The notes beneath the pieces were generated by a model, which searched no databases, had not been told where the DNA came from, and worked only from the letters and a program-made list of their open reading frames with translations. The position numbers were made by a program, and so were the translations under genes. This document shows positions 35,604-45,089 of a DNA stretch of 64,000 nt, one piece after another; position 1 is the stretch's first letter; every line of letters starts with the position of its first letter. The DNA is from Pantoea ananatis LMG 2665 (GTDB lineage: Bacteria > Pseudomonadota > Gammaproteobacteria > Enterobacterales > Enterobacteriaceae): NCBI RefSeq assembly GCF_000710035.2, contig NZ_JMJJ01000005.1, positions 248,001 to 312,000 of the forward strand, written 5' to 3'.

Positions 35604-35808
35604 CGCAGGACACGGTTTTTTTTAATCGTCTGTTGGAAAACCTGTTCAGATGGAATCTCAGGCGTAGCTGAATAACCTCATCAGCAACATAAAGGCCATT
35701 GCGCTGTTTCGCATTGGGCTATGAATGTCCGACACAAAAAGCAATGGATGAGGGAAAAGCAAAACGGGAGCAAACACGTTTGAGAAGAATATTTATATGA
35801 CACAAATG

Positions 35809-35838
35809 AAAAACGCCTTCATAACTGAAGGCGTTTTT
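35809..35838 (-). terminator. Terminator of flagellin gene 3
   Basis: AAAAACGCCTTCA and TGAAGGCGTTTTT around TAAC; the stem differs from the other three by a compensated base pair (C-G to T-A), evidence that the hairpin is maintained by selection. Confidence 0.9.
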
Positions 35839-35860
35839 GTTAATACAGGTTTTGCGGCGA

Positions 35861-36793
35861 TTAACGCAGCAGAGACAGCATGGTCTGTGGAACCTGGTTG
35901 GCCTGGGCCAGTACAGAAGAACCAGCCTGCTGCAGGATCTGCGCGCGGGACATGTTCGACACTTCCGTTGCATAATCCGCATCCTGGATACGGCTGCGGG
36001 CCGCGGTCAGGTTGGTTACGGTGTTGTTCAGGTTGCTGATGGTGGACTCAAAACGGTTCTGAGACGCACCCAGCAGGCTGCGCTGGTTGTCGACCGCTTT
36101 GATCGCTTTATCAATGTCGGCCAGCGGCGTGGTGCCTGCTGCTGCACCACCGGTACCACCGGTGACGGCACCTTTCAGCACGTCGAAACCGATCGCTGAA
36201 GTGGTACGCGCGTTGCCGTTTACAGTGTCGCCCGTGGTCATTGCGCGGGTGTTCTGGGTGGTACCAGTCTGACCGGCTGAGGCCAGGTCAAAACCGTCGC
36301 TTGCGCTGATGGTGATACCGATGGTTTCACCGTCTTTCGCGCCAACCTGGAAGTTGTAGGTGCTGCTGCCTGAACCGGTGTTCAGCACTTTGATGCCGTT
36401 GAAGTCGGTCTGCTTGGTGACGCGGTCGATTTCCTGCATACGCTGGTTAACTTCAGCCTGAATCGAGTCGATGTCAGACGCTGAGTTAGAGCTGTTCTGT
36501 GCCTGAACGGTCAGGTCACGTACGCGCTGCAGGTTGTTGTTGACTTCGGTCAGCGCGCCTTCAGCGGTCTGCGACAGAGAGATACCGTCGTTGGCGTTGC
36601 GGGCAGCAACGGTCAGGCCGTTGATGTTAGAGCTGAAGCGGTTAGCGATCGCTTCGCCGGCTGCATCGTCTTTTGCGCTGTTAATACGCAGGCCGGAAGA
36701 CAGACGCTCAATCGCAGTACCCAGTGAAGACTGAGATTTGCTCAGGTTGTTCTGAGTAACCAGAGACAGGGTATTGGTATTAATGACTGCCAT
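35861..36793 (-). CDS. fliC: Flagellin FliC, copy 3
   Basis: 310 residues, the same protein as copy 2. Differences from copy 2 at the DNA level are few and silent (for example, in the stretch coding GGTGGAAAG and near the N-terminal end). Own sigma-28 promoter and terminator. Standard flagellin ends pack in the inner filament core; the small centre is exposed. As with the other copies, expression follows FliA. Confidence 0.95.
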   Translation of the reverse strand: MAVINTNTLSLVTQNNLSKSQSSLGTAIERLSSGLRINSAKDDAAGEAIANRFSSNINGLTVAARNANDGISLSQTAEGALTEVNNNLQRVRDLTVQAQNSSNSASDIDSIQAEVNQRMQEIDRVTKQTDFNGIKVLNTGSGSSTYNFQVGAKDGETIGITISASDGFDLASAGQTGTTQNTRAMTTGDTVNGNARTTSAIGFDVLKGAVTGGTGGAAAGTTPLADIDKAIKAVDNQRSLLGASQNRFESTISNLNNTVTNLTAARSRIQDADYATEVSNMSRAQILQQAGSSVLAQANQVPQTMLSLLR

Positions 36794-36862
36794 GATGAAT
36801 GTCCTTTAATAAGAAAGTCAGGGTCAGGTATTTGGCCTGCGGCTTTGTCGCCTTCAATATTG

Positions 36863-36889
36863 TTATCGCCCGCTCTGGTTGAAACTTTA
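36863..36889 (-). promoter_or_regulatory. Sigma-28 promoter of flagellin gene 3
   Basis: TAAAGTTT (36882-36889), 11 bases, GGCGATAA (36863-36870) on the - strand, 70 bases before the start. Confidence 0.9.
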
Positions 36890-37048
36890 ATTCTTCGTGT
36901 CGTTTTTTTATTACTTTGCCGTAAAAACCTAAGCCTGTGCTGCTAAAGCGGACATCGCTTCGTACAAAAAGAGCCTCAAAACGCTGTTCAATACCTTACC
37001 GCGCGCCTAAATCCGTTGAGGTTGTGATCAACCTGCCGCGGCAATAAA

Positions 37049-37078
37049 AAAAACGCCCTCATTGCTGAGGGCGTTTTT
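37049..37078 (-). terminator. Terminator of flagellin gene 4
   Basis: AAAAACGCCCTCA and TGAGGGCGTTTTT around TTGC, 23 bases after the stop. Confidence 0.9.
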
Positions 37079-37100
37079 ATTAATACAGGTTTTGCGGCGA

Positions 37101-38030
37101 TTAACGCAGCAGAGACAGCATGGTCTGTGGAACCTGGTTGGCCTGGGCCAGTACAGAAGAACCGGCCTGCTGCAGGATCTGCGCGCGGGACATGTTCGAC
37201 ACTTCCGTTGCGTAATCCGCATCCTGGATACGGCTGCGGGCCGCGGTCAGGTTGGTTACGGTGTTGTTCAGGTTGCTGATGGTGGACTCAAAACGGTTCT
37301 GAGACGCACCCAGCAGGCTGCGCTGGTTGTCGACCGCTTTGATCGCTTTATCAATGTCGGCCAGCGGCGTGGTGCCTGCTGCAGTACCACCAGTACCACC
37401 GGTGACGGCACCTTTCAGCACGTCGAAACCGATCGCTGAAGTGGTACGCGCGTTACCGTTTACGGTCTGGCCAGTCGTCACGCTGGTGTTCTGAGTAGTA
37501 CCAGACTGACCGGCAGCGGCCAGGTCAAAACCGTCGCTTGCGCTGATGGTGATACCGATAGTTTCACCGTCTTTGGCGCCAACCTGGAAGTTGTAGGTGC
37601 TGCTGCCTGAACCGGTGTTCAGTACTTTGATGCCGTTGAAGTCGGTCTGCTTGGTGACGCGGTCGATTTCCTGCATACGCTGGTTAACTTCAGCCTGAAT
37701 CGAGTCGATGTCAGACGCTGAGTTAGAGCTGTTCTGCGCCTGAACGGTCAGGTCACGTACGCGCTGCAGGTTGTTGTTGACTTCGGTCAGCGCGCCTTCA
37801 GCGGTCTGCGACAGAGAGATACCGTCGTTGGCGTTGCGGGCAGCAACGGTCAGGCCGTTGATGTTAGACGTAAAGCGGTTAGCGATCGCTTCACCGGCTG
37901 CATCGTCTTTCGCGCTGTTGATGCGCAGGCCGGAAGACAGGCGCTCAATCGCAGTACCCAGTGAAGACTGAGATTTGCTCAGGTTGTTCTGAGTAACCAG
38001 AGACAGGGTGTTAGTGTTAATCACTGCCAT
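37101..38030 (-). CDS. fliC: Flagellin FliC, copy 4
   Basis: 309 residues, adjacent and divergent to fliD, the position of the ancestral fliC in enterobacteria. It is close to copies 2 and 3 but with RFTSNINGL (Thr for Ser) and a different centre ([30 protein letters not shown]). The promoter differs from the other three (-35 TAAAGGTT, -10 GACGATAA), so its level may differ. Together the four genes give a mixed filament or phase-like reserve; no inversion element was seen. Confidence 0.95.
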   Translation of the reverse strand: MAVINTNTLSLVTQNNLSKSQSSLGTAIERLSSGLRINSAKDDAAGEAIANRFTSNINGLTVAARNANDGISLSQTAEGALTEVNNNLQRVRDLTVQAQNSSNSASDIDSIQAEVNQRMQEIDRVTKQTDFNGIKVLNTGSGSSTYNFQVGAKDGETIGITISASDGFDLAAAGQSGTTQNTSVTTGQTVNGNARTTSAIGFDVLKGAVTGGTGGTAAGTTPLADIDKAIKAVDNQRSLLGASQNRFESTISNLNNTVTNLTAARSRIQDADYATEVSNMSRAQILQQAGSSVLAQANQVPQTMLSLLR

Positions 38031-38098
38031 GATGTTTTTCCTTTAAAAATTGAGCCAGATTAAGGCGTCTGAATTCGGTTTGCTCACCGACAACCTGA

Positions 38099-38125
38099 TT
38101 ATCGTCAGCCTCTGAGCAACCTTTA
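38099..38125 (-). promoter_or_regulatory. Sigma-28 promoter of flagellin gene 4
   Basis: TAAAGGTT (38118-38125), 11 bases, GACGATAA (38099-38106) on the - strand, two substitutions from consensus. Confidence 0.85.
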
Positions 38126-38218
38126 GGGAAAAATTTCAGGAATTTTCTGGCAGGCAAACCCGCGAAGACAATTAAAGAAGCGTCCTTTATTGGCGCATTA
38201 AATTTATCAAAAACAGGC

Positions 38219-38245
38219 TAATCTTTTGCCACTCGCTGCCGATAC
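38219..38245 (+). promoter_or_regulatory. Sigma-28 promoter of fliDST
   Basis: TAATCTTT (38219-38226), 11 bases, GCCGATAC (38238-38245), 39 bases before the fliD start codon. Confidence 0.8.
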
Positions 38246-38283
38246 CCAATCTACTTAGCGTATAACCCGTAAAGGATTAACCC

Positions 38284-39681
38284 ATGGCAAGTATAAGTTC
38301 ACTCGGTGCTGGTACTAACCTCGATCTCAATACTCTGTACACGAGTCTGGAAACAGCTGAACAGACTAAGCTGACGCCAATTACTAAGCAACAGTCCTCT
38401 TACAATGCCCAGCTTACCGCCTGGGGCGTGGTGAAAACAGGCCTGTCAAAATTCCAGACTGCTGCTGCGGCATTGCAAAATGCATCGACTATTGCCGCCA
38501 CTAAAGTGACCAGCACAAACACCGCGTTTACTGCCACGCTGGCGAGTAAAGCCTCCGCAGGTAACTATTCTGTAGAAGTGAGCCAGTTGGCCTCTTCTCA
38601 GTCCCTGCTGTCTAAAGCTGCCACCAGTAAAGATACCGATCTGGGCGATCAGAGCCTGGCTTCACGCACCATTACCATCTCGCAGTCCGGTCAAAAATCA
38701 CCGCTAACCGTGACACTGACCAAGGATCAAACCAGCCTGGCTGATATTCGCGATGCGATTAATAAGCAGCAAGGCAGCGTCAACGCGAGCATCATTAAAG
38801 CCGATGATAATACCTATTATCTGTCCCTGACTGCGCGTGACAGCGGCACGGCGAATGCCATGACGGTAAGCTCAAATGATGGCAGTCTGTCGCAGTATAT
38901 TAATTACAGTCAGGGCGGCAGCAGTAACGCGATGACCGAACAGGTTGCCGCAAAAGATGCACAGTTAAAGATTAACGGCGTGTCGATCACACGCAGCAGC
39001 AATACCATTACTGATGCCCCCGAAGGCGTCACGCTCAACCTGACGAAAACCACCGCAGCAAATACGCCAGAAACCTTAACGGTGGCCACGGATAATCAGC
39101 CCATGACCGCGGCGATTCAGGCCTACGTTGATGCGTACAATTCGCTGCAGACCACGATCGGTAATCAAACGAAATACACTGCCGTTAAAGCGGGTGAGTC
39201 GCAGAGTACGGGCAATGGGGATTTGTTAGGGGATAACACGCTGCGTAATATTCAGACCAGCCTGCGCAGTCAGTTATCCAGCGCACAGTCTGGCGGCAGC
39301 CTGACCACCCTGTCACAGCTCGGCATCACGCAGGATGTCAACGGCAAGCTGACCGTAGACAGCACCAAGCTGAATAACGCCCTGACCAATCAGCCGACAG
39401 ATGTTCTGAACTTTTTGACGGGTGACGGTAAAACCACCGGTTTTGCAACCCAAACCAATAACAAGCTGACACAAATTCTGGCCAGCGACGGACAGGTACA
39501 AAATGCCACCAACGGCATTAATACGTCACTGAAAAAGCTGTCGGATCAATATGACAATGTGAACAGCCAAATCGCTGCAACGATGGCGCGTTATAAAACG
39601 CAGTTCACCAGCCTGTCAACGCTCGTCAGCTCTATGACGCAGACCGGCAACTATCTGACCCAGCAGTTCGCTAAACTATAA
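38284..39681 (+). CDS. fliD: FliD, filament cap protein (HAP2)
   Basis: 465 residues, normal length (E. coli 468). FliD forms the cap at the filament tip that folds incoming flagellin. N-terminal ASISSLGAGTNLDLNTLYTS and the C-terminal coiled-coil region (KKLSDQYDNVNSQIAATMAR, followed by YKTQFTSLSTLVSSM, QQFAKL end) are typical. Starts 10 bases after AAAGGATT. First gene of fliD-fliS-fliT; transcribed from its own FliA promoter, divergent from flagellin copy 4. Confidence 0.95.
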   Translation: MASISSLGAGTNLDLNTLYTSLETAEQTKLTPITKQQSSYNAQLTAWGVVKTGLSKFQTAAAALQNASTIAATKVTSTNTAFTATLASKASAGNYSVEVSQLASSQSLLSKAATSKDTDLGDQSLASRTITISQSGQKSPLTVTLTKDQTSLADIRDAINKQQGSVNASIIKADDNTYYLSLTARDSGTANAMTVSSNDGSLSQYINYSQGGSSNAMTEQVAAKDAQLKINGVSITRSSNTITDAPEGVTLNLTKTTAANTPETLTVATDNQPMTAAIQAYVDAYNSLQTTIGNQTKYTAVKAGESQSTGNGDLLGDNTLRNIQTSLRSQLSSAQSGGSLTTLSQLGITQDVNGKLTVDSTKLNNALTNQPTDVLNFLTGDGKTTGFATQTNNKLTQILASDGQVQNATNGINTSLKKLSDQYDNVNSQIAATMARYKTQFTSLSTLVSSMTQTGNYLTQQFAKL

Positions 39682-39695
39682 CAGGAGTGGTAAGC

Positions 39696-40106
39696 ATGTA
39701 CGCTAAGTCCGGTACCCAGGCCTATGCCCAGGTCGGCGTGGAGAGCGCGGTGTTAAGCGCCAGCCCGCACCAGCTGGTTGTGATGCTGTTTGATGGCGCG
39801 CTGAGCGCCATGAAAAAAGCAGCTATCTTAATTGAGCAAGGCGATATCCCGGGTAAAGGAAACGCCTTATCTAAAGCCATTAATATCATCACTAATGGCT
39901 TACGTGCAGGCCTGAATCATGAAGTAGGCGGTGAGATTTCTGCCAACCTTGATAACCTGTATGAATATATGACCCGCCGTTTGTTACAGGCCAACCTCAA
40001 TAATGACGTTGAAGCCATTGCAGAAGTCGAAGGCTTGCTGAATAACATCGCCGATGCCTGGAAACAGATTGGTCCTAACTATCAGCCACAGCAGGATACG
40101 TTTTAA
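39696..40106 (+). CDS. fliS: FliS, flagellin export chaperone
   Basis: 136 residues from ATG 39696 (AGGAGTGG upstream); GTG 39687 is discarded as it overlaps that site. The family opening MYAKSGTQAYAQVGVESAVL and SPHQLVVMLFDGALSAM are clear. FliS binds the C-terminus of flagellin in the cytoplasm to stop premature polymerisation and delivers it to FlhA. Its stop overlaps the fliT start by one base. Confidence 0.95.
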   Translation: MYAKSGTQAYAQVGVESAVLSASPHQLVVMLFDGALSAMKKAAILIEQGDIPGKGNALSKAINIITNGLRAGLNHEVGGEISANLDNLYEYMTRRLLQANLNNDVEAIAEVEGLLNNIADAWKQIGPNYQPQQDTF

Positions 40107-40465
40107 TGAGTCACCCACTCGCGCTGCTAAAAGAGTATCAGGAATTACTCACGCTCAGTAATGCTATGCTGGAAAATGCCAGACAAGGGCAATGGGAGGC
40201 ATTACTGAGTTGTGAATCCACCTATGTTAGCAGCGTCGAGCGTGTGGCTCGTGATAACGATGCCGGTGTGCTTTCGGCGTTACAACGGGCACAGATTCGC
40301 CCCGTACTTGAGCAAATTCTCAATAACGAAACTACGCTGAAAACCTTATTAGGTGAGCGCATGCAAGAGCTGCGCTCTCTGGTCACGACGTCAACGCAGC
40401 AACAGAACATTATGACCTCTTACGGTAATATGGCAGGCAATATTCTTTATCCTAAAGAGCAGTAA
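40106..40465 (+). CDS. fliT: FliT, FliD chaperone and FlhDC inhibitor
   Basis: 119 residues (E. coli 121). Short, helical protein; N-terminal half has LLKEYQELLTLSNAMLENAR and the C-terminus reads MTSYGNMAGNILYPKEQ. FliT is the export chaperone of FliD and, when free, binds FlhDC to turn down class 2 genes. ATG 40106 shares a base with the fliS stop (TAATG). A short palindrome (TAAAGCC/GGCTTTA) follows the stop, but it lacks a T-tract. Confidence 0.92.
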   Translation: MSHPLALLKEYQELLTLSNAMLENARQGQWEALLSCESTYVSSVERVARDNDAGVLSALQRAQIRPVLEQILNNETTLKTLLGERMQELRSLVTTSTQQQNIMTSYGNMAGNILYPKEQ

Positions 40466-40569
40466 AGCCCGGCTTTAGCGGGTGGAAACTATATTTTTAA
40501 TTCACCCGCGTAATTTCTCCACTCTTATCCCATACTTCCAGTTCCCTCTCCTCTGACTGGAAACGCGTC

Positions 40570-42051
40570 ATGCACAACCCAACCCTATTGCAGTTTTTCC
40601 ACTGGTATTATCCCGATGGCAGCAAACTGTGGCCGGAAGTTACGGAAAAAGCCTCACTGCTCAATGATATAGGCATCAACATGGTATGGCTCCCCCCCTG
40701 TTATAAGGGTGAATCCGGTGGCTATTCGGTGGGTTATGACAGCTATGATTTGTTCGATTTAGGCGAGTTCGAACAAAAAGGCAGTAAAGCCACAAAATAC
40801 GGTGATAAACAGCAATTACTGGATGCGGTAAATGCGTTACGCAGTCACGATATCGGCGTACTGCTGGATGTTGTGGTGAACCATAAAATGGGCGCTGACG
40901 AAAAAGAGCAGATTCGGGTCAATCGGGTTAATCCCGATAATCGCGATGAAATATACCCTGATGTTATAGAGTGTGAAGCCTGGACACGATTTAACTTCCC
41001 TGCCCGGGCAGGACAGTATTCTAAATTCATCTGGGACTATAAATGTTTCAGCGGTGTCGATCATATTGAAAACCCCGATGAAAATGGCGTTTTTAAGATC
41101 ATCAACGATTACACCGCAGAGGGCTGGAACGACCAGGTAGACAGCGAGCTCGGTAATTTCGATTACCTGATGGGTGCCAATATTGACTTCCGTAATAATG
41201 CTGTGAGCGAAGAGCTTAAATACTGGGCGCGCTGGGTGATGGAACAGGTGCCCTGCACCGGATTCCGACTGGATGCCGTAAAACATATCCCGGCGTGGTT
41301 TTATAAAGCGTGGATCGACCACGTTCAGGAAGTCGCCAACGAACCTTTATTTATCGTGGCGGAATACTGGTCTTTTGAAACCGACAAACTGCAGGAATAT
41401 ATCCACCAGGTTGACGGCAAAACGATGCTCTTTGATGCACCCCTGCATATGAACTTTCATCAGGCCTCCAAAGCGGGCAGCGCCTACGACTTGAGCAAAA
41501 TCTTTGATAACTCACTGGTTCTGGCCGATCCCTGGCATGCCGTAACCATCGTCGCAAACCACGATACGCAACCGTTACAGTCGCTGGAAGCCCCTGTTGA
41601 AGCCTGGTTTAAACCGCTCGCTTACGCGCTTATTCTGTTACGTGAGCAAGGTGTACCGACAGTGTTCTATCCCGATCTTTTCGGTGCCAGCTATCAGGAT
41701 GAGGGCGGTGATGGCGACGTTCACCAGGTCGATATGCCCGTTATTCCCGAACTCGAAGGTCTGATCCGAGCCCGCCAGCTATTTGGCTGGGGCGCACAAA
41801 CCGATTATTTCGATCATCCAAACTGTGTAGCCTTTAGCCGAAGCGGCACGGCGGAAAAGCCCGGTTGCGTGGTGATCATGTCAAACGGTGAGGCGGGAGA
41901 AAAACACATTGCGATGGGTGAAGGCTATGCCGGAAAAGTGTGGCGTGACTATCTTGGGCATAAGTCAGAGACCATTACCACCGATGATAATGGCAGCGCG
42001 CTGTTTAGCTGTAATGGTGGCAGCGTGAGCGTCTGGGTTGTTGAAGCATAA
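40570..42051 (+). CDS. amyA: AmyA, cytoplasmic alpha-amylase
   Basis: 493 residues (E. coli AmyA 495), no signal peptide. Glycoside hydrolase family 13: [14 protein letters not shown] (first conserved region), GFRLDAVKH with the nucleophile Asp, [10 protein letters not shown] with the acid/base Glu, and [13 protein letters not shown] with the transition-state Asp. It cleaves internal alpha-1,4 links of maltodextrins and glycogen. Its place after fliT is conserved in enterobacteria, although it has no flagellar role. Confidence 0.95.
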   Translation: MHNPTLLQFFHWYYPDGSKLWPEVTEKASLLNDIGINMVWLPPCYKGESGGYSVGYDSYDLFDLGEFEQKGSKATKYGDKQQLLDAVNALRSHDIGVLLDVVVNHKMGADEKEQIRVNRVNPDNRDEIYPDVIECEAWTRFNFPARAGQYSKFIWDYKCFSGVDHIENPDENGVFKIINDYTAEGWNDQVDSELGNFDYLMGANIDFRNNAVSEELKYWARWVMEQVPCTGFRLDAVKHIPAWFYKAWIDHVQEVANEPLFIVAEYWSFETDKLQEYIHQVDGKTMLFDAPLHMNFHQASKAGSAYDLSKIFDNSLVLADPWHAVTIVANHDTQPLQSLEAPVEAWFKPLAYALILLREQGVPTVFYPDLFGASYQDEGGDGDVHQVDMPVIPELEGLIRARQLFGWGAQTDYFDHPNCVAFSRSGTAEKPGCVVIMSNGEAGEKHIAMGEGYAGKVWRDYLGHKSETITTDDNGSALFSCNGGSVSVWVVEA

Positions 42052-42100
42052 ACAGAGGTTGCCAACGCCACCAGATTGACTGATTCACCCGTGTGACTAT

Positions 42101-42138
42101 GCTGAGTGCGGTCTCTGGACCGCATTCAGCCAATTATT
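42101..42138. terminator. Terminator between amyA and yedD
   Basis: GCTGAGTGCGGTC (42101-42113) pairs with GACCGCATTCAGC (42118-42130), one G-T wobble, followed by an AT-rich stretch. It lies between the convergent amyA and yedD genes. Confidence 0.75.
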
Positions 42139-42592
42139 TTGCTAATGCCGGCCGCATAATTTCAGGCTCGATATTTTGAATAACGTCGGCATTAGGCTGT
42201 TTTGCCACTTCCTGCTCTGCTTTCTGGCATTCAACGGTCGGCTTTTCGACCTTGCGCAGGGTAAGACCATCGTATTCCAGCTCACCGTTATCGACGTCCA
42301 GCGTCATCACCCGCACCTGACGCGTCACATTGACATAATCGCCATTGAGTTGGGTCAGCTTGCCTGGTTTTGCAATGACACGCTGCCACTGGCGGCAATC
42401 CAGAGTGCTGCCATCGGCATTGACGATCAGACTGGCAATCGCCTTATCGCTAATCAGATCGCTTTGTGGCCCTACTGTCTGCCAGTTACCCTGCAAATTT
42501 GCCGGAGCAGGCGTTTGCACCGCACTCTCATAACTATTGATTTGTGCGCAGCCACTCAGCGCCAGAGTGGCAATCAGCATCCAGTTTTTCAT
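42134..42592 (-). CDS. yedD: YedD lipoprotein
   Basis: 152 residues (E. coli YedD 137). Signal peptide MKNWMLIATLALSGC with lipobox LSGC: the residue after Cys is Ala, so outer-membrane sorting is expected. Body motifs NLQGNWQTVGPQSDLIS and IVNADGSTLDCRQWQR resemble YedD. Position between amyA and fliE is conserved. Function is unknown. Confidence 0.88.
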   Translation of the reverse strand: MKNWMLIATLALSGCAQINSYESAVQTPAPANLQGNWQTVGPQSDLISDKAIASLIVNADGSTLDCRQWQRVIAKPGKLTQLNGDYVNVTRQVRVMTLDVDNGELEYDGLTLRKVEKPTVECQKAEQEVAKQPNADVIQNIEPEIMRPALAK

Positions 42593-42835
42593 TTTTTAAT
42601 CCCTAAAATCCGGTCAATGGCGGCTACGTTATAATTTTTACGGTAAGGTGCGCAAGCTATCTGAATGCTGCCCTAAGCGTAAAACTGCATTTTCTGACGC
42701 TTTCATCGCGCACGGGCAACATTTATCAATATCAGTACCGCGAACTGACCGTTTTTCATCCTGCACCGCTTAGCCTGACAAGCCAGACGCAACAGGCTAC
42801 ACTGTCGCCCTGCACTACCTATCAGGAAACCTGCA

Positions 42836-43159
42836 ATGAAAACTCCAGAAGCTTATTACGCCGAGGCTCGCGCCCTGTTTTTTACCGCCCACGCGGATTT
42901 CCAGGCAGCATTAGACGAACTCACCGAGAGCGATGCCCGCGCCGCCAATATGTCACTGCGTGAACTACGTGAATGGCATGCTGAACGCATCTACGCGGCT
43001 TTTTTACGCCAGAAGAACCTTGATGGTATGATTTTCTCGATCCAGCTGGCTGAGCCGGATAAAGCCGTCGCTGCCGAGGCCATAGAACGTTATCTCAGAT
43101 CGCATGCGGAATCACTGGGAATGAGCTGGGAAGAATTCTGTATTAAAAATGAACTGTAG
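42836..43159 (+). CDS. Small cytoplasmic protein of unknown function (DUF6388-like)
   Basis: 107 residues, acidic and helical, beginning MKTPEAYYAEARALFFTAHA and containing LRELREWHAERIYAAFLRQ. It resembles small proteins of the DUF6388 group from memory, not confirmed. AGGAAACCTGCA precedes the ATG. It lies in the accessory block between yedD and fliE, where E. coli carries yedEF and others. Function unknown. Confidence 0.7.
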   Translation: MKTPEAYYAEARALFFTAHADFQAALDELTESDARAANMSLRELREWHAERIYAAFLRQKNLDGMIFSIQLAEPDKAVAAEAIERYLRSHAESLGMSWEEFCIKNEL

Positions 43160-43295
43160 TGAGCAGGTCTTAGCGGGACAATGAAAATACCGCTGATGTC
43201 ATCTCCCTGTTAACCATCAGGATGGGTTCGCTGAGCCTCTCCTTTTTTCCGGCGTCGCTGGCGACAGACAACGCACTTATCGCCAGCGTTTGCCA

Positions 43296-43592
43296 TTACT
43301 CTTCCTGCGCCATTTTGCCTCTCACTTCAACATACTTAGCGACGGCCAGCAGCCGGTTAATGTGAGTAAGCAGTAAATCAATATCCGACTGCATAAATTC
43401 AGATGATGAACGTGAAGCCGTCACTATCGCATCCTGAACCGTTTCGGAGATGGTTAATGCGTTATCTTGTTTCGCCTGGACCAATAAAGCTGCCACCAAC
43501 AATGACTGTGCTTCTATCTGCGCAGTCAGTTCCTTAGCGTCGACATCCATTTTTGCTAGTTTGAGCAGAATATCTATAACCAATTGTCGCAT
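43296..43592 (-). CDS. IraP-like anti-adaptor protein
   Basis: 98 residues from ATG 43592, after a GGAGAAGTGCA ribosome site. The N-terminal half, MRQLVIDILLKLAKMDVDAK followed by ELTAQIEAQSLLVAALL, resembles E. coli IraP ([20 protein letters not shown] and so on). IraP binds RssB and protects sigma-S from ClpXP during phosphate starvation. Longer than E. coli IraP (86) and diverged in the C-terminal half. Placed away from its E. coli locus, so a paralog or lineage-specific regulator is likely. Role is inference. Confidence 0.65.
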   Translation of the reverse strand: MRQLVIDILLKLAKMDVDAKELTAQIEAQSLLVAALLVQAKQDNALTISETVQDAIVTASRSSSEFMQSDIDLLLTHINRLLAVAKYVEVRGKMAQEE

Positions 43593-43709
43593 TGCACTTC
43601 TCCTGGTGAGTGAGCGCACTTAGTGTTGTGAACGCACTCAGAGTAAACCAGATGACGGTGCTTTTCTACGCGACGCGGAAAAAACGAATTAAGATAAACA
43701 TCAGCTTGA

Positions 43710-43729
43710 TACTGTTTTTATTTACAGTA
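43710..43729 (+). promoter_or_regulatory. LexA (SOS) box before the DinI-like gene
   Basis: TACTGT (43710-43715) and ACAGTA (43724-43729) around eight A/T bases; CTGT-N8-ACAG core intact with matching flanks. It is 38 bases before the start codon. Confidence 0.9.
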
Positions 43730-43767
43730 AAATGGCGAGGCGATTTTGCCCTTAAGGGATTGTTAAC

Positions 43768-44007
43768 ATGTTTGTAGAGTTAATTTACGATAAACGTAAT
43801 GTCGCGGGCCTGCCAGGAGCGCGTGAGATGATTTTAGCAGAATTAGAGAAACGGGTGCATCGCGTGTTCCCTGACATCGAGGTTAAGGTCAAGCCTATGG
43901 AGCGGAATGCGATAGAGACCGATCTCAGTAAGAACGAGAAGGCGACAATAGCGCGCCTCGTGGAAGAGATGTTTGATGAAGCAGAATTCTGGCTGGTGGC
44001 TGATTAA
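43768..44007 (+). CDS. DinI-family SOS protein
   Basis: 79 residues (E. coli DinI 81). MFVELIYDKRNVAGLPGARE at the start, an acidic C-terminal helix NEKATIARLVEEMFDEAEFW. DinI stabilises or modulates RecA filaments and so UmuD/LexA cleavage. It sits under a perfect LexA box. Members include prophage-type and chromosomal MsgA/YebG-neighbour paralogs, so this is a DinI-like paralog rather than necessarily dinI itself. Confidence 0.88.
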   Translation: MFVELIYDKRNVAGLPGAREMILAELEKRVHRVFPDIEVKVKPMERNAIETDLSKNEKATIARLVEEMFDEAEFWLVAD

Positions 44008-44045
44008 TCCGTTAACCGCCACCGCCTCAGTCAGCGGGAGATCGC

Positions 44046-44312
44046 TTAACTCTCCTGCTCGCTGTGGTTAATTTCGATTTCGATATCCTGAATGGCCGTC
44101 TCCAGATCTTCCAGTAACGTACCCTGTTTGTTCAGCAGCGCGTCAATGCGGGCTGCGTTTCCTTCATCTTTATACTCGCCGGCGTCAAAGGCTAACCAAT
44201 GTGCAGAAAGCGTCTCAGTGTTCGTCTGTGCATAGTGACGCATTTCTTTCAGCTGAGATGCCACGTCACGCAGATAATCTGTTTTGCTTTTGGTTTCGAT
44301 TGAATCAGTCAT
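44046..44312 (-). CDS. Small acidic protein of unknown function
   Basis: 88 residues, acidic, mostly helical; contains YLRDVASQLKEMRHYAQTN and a C-terminal LLEDLETAIQDIEIEINHSE. ATG 44312 is preceded by AAGGAAACAC. Not recognised as a known family. It converges on the DinI-like gene. Confidence 0.65.
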   Translation of the reverse strand: MTDSIETKSKTDYLRDVASQLKEMRHYAQTNTETLSAHWLAFDAGEYKDEGNAARIDALLNKQGTLLEDLETAIQDIEIEINHSEQES

Positions 44313-44597
44313 GCTGTGTTTCCTTATGGTTGTTTATCCAATGAAAATGTCGCCTGGAGATTTAAAGGTAGAACAATATAGCGACTTTGCATTAGGAATA
44401 ATCGGAACTCACTAGCGTGAGTGACATGAGCGGAAAACGGTAGGATGAGTAAGCACCATGAAAGCAAAGCGTCAATGCGTAAGCTTAGTCGCTATCAGTA
44501 AGGGTGCCCATTTTTGAGCGAGCCCCACTGATTGAGGGGAATTGTGACGGTCTGGTTTAGCTGGACTAGACTTAACAGACTCAAAAAGGAGCGAAGC

Positions 44598-44798
44598 ATG
44601 CATACACATCACAGTAACGAACAGCGTAAACATGAGGGCGATGTCAGCAAAGGTTTACCCGAAGCGGCACCTAATGCAGGCAATGCCTATGAGGAAGACG
44701 ATCATCCCGCTAAGGATGCACCTAAAGATCACGGGGAAGTCCCGAGAAAAAATGATGACAGTCAGGATGATAAAAAAGACCCTTTTAAAGCGTCCTGA
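44598..44798 (+). CDS. Small hydrophilic protein of unknown function
   Basis: 66 residues from ATG 44598, preceded by AAAAGGAGCG. Rich in Asp, Lys, Pro and His, opening MHTHHSNEQRKHEGDVSK, with no hydrophobic stretch; probably disordered. Charge and size resemble stress-induced hydrophilin-type peptides (inference). A hairpin CGCGAGCATGTTCCGCG follows the stop at about 44810. Confidence 0.6.
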   Translation: MHTHHSNEQRKHEGDVSKGLPEAAPNAGNAYEEDDHPAKDAPKDHGEVPRKNDDSQDDKKDPFKAS

Positions 44799-45089
44799 GT
44801 GGTTTTATCGCGAGCATGTTCCGCGCCGGGGCATGCTTTTACCTGCTCAATCAATGCCTCATCATTAAAAAGCACGTCATCGAATACCCTGTATTTACAT
44901 CCGTATCGTCCCTGCAGTAACAGACCTGTATCATTTTTAACTTCGCCTGACGTAATCCTTATCGCCAGGAAATGCACGAAGAGTGAGGCATGCAATTTAG
45001 ATTGCAAAGCCAAAAAACAGCGCAACGATGTGTTTACATCCCGTTAGCATGCCATCACGCCTTTTTAAGTAAATACGGCTCGCCGTCAC

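Noticed and set aside
33711-38283. Invertible flagellin switch (Hin-like recombinase or hix sites)
   Set aside because: No recombinase gene and no inverted 26-bp-type sites; all four flagellin genes face the same way with fixed promoters.
40452-40475. Short palindrome TAAAGCC/GGCTTTA after fliT
   Set aside because: Loop of one base and no T-tract, so not called as a terminator.
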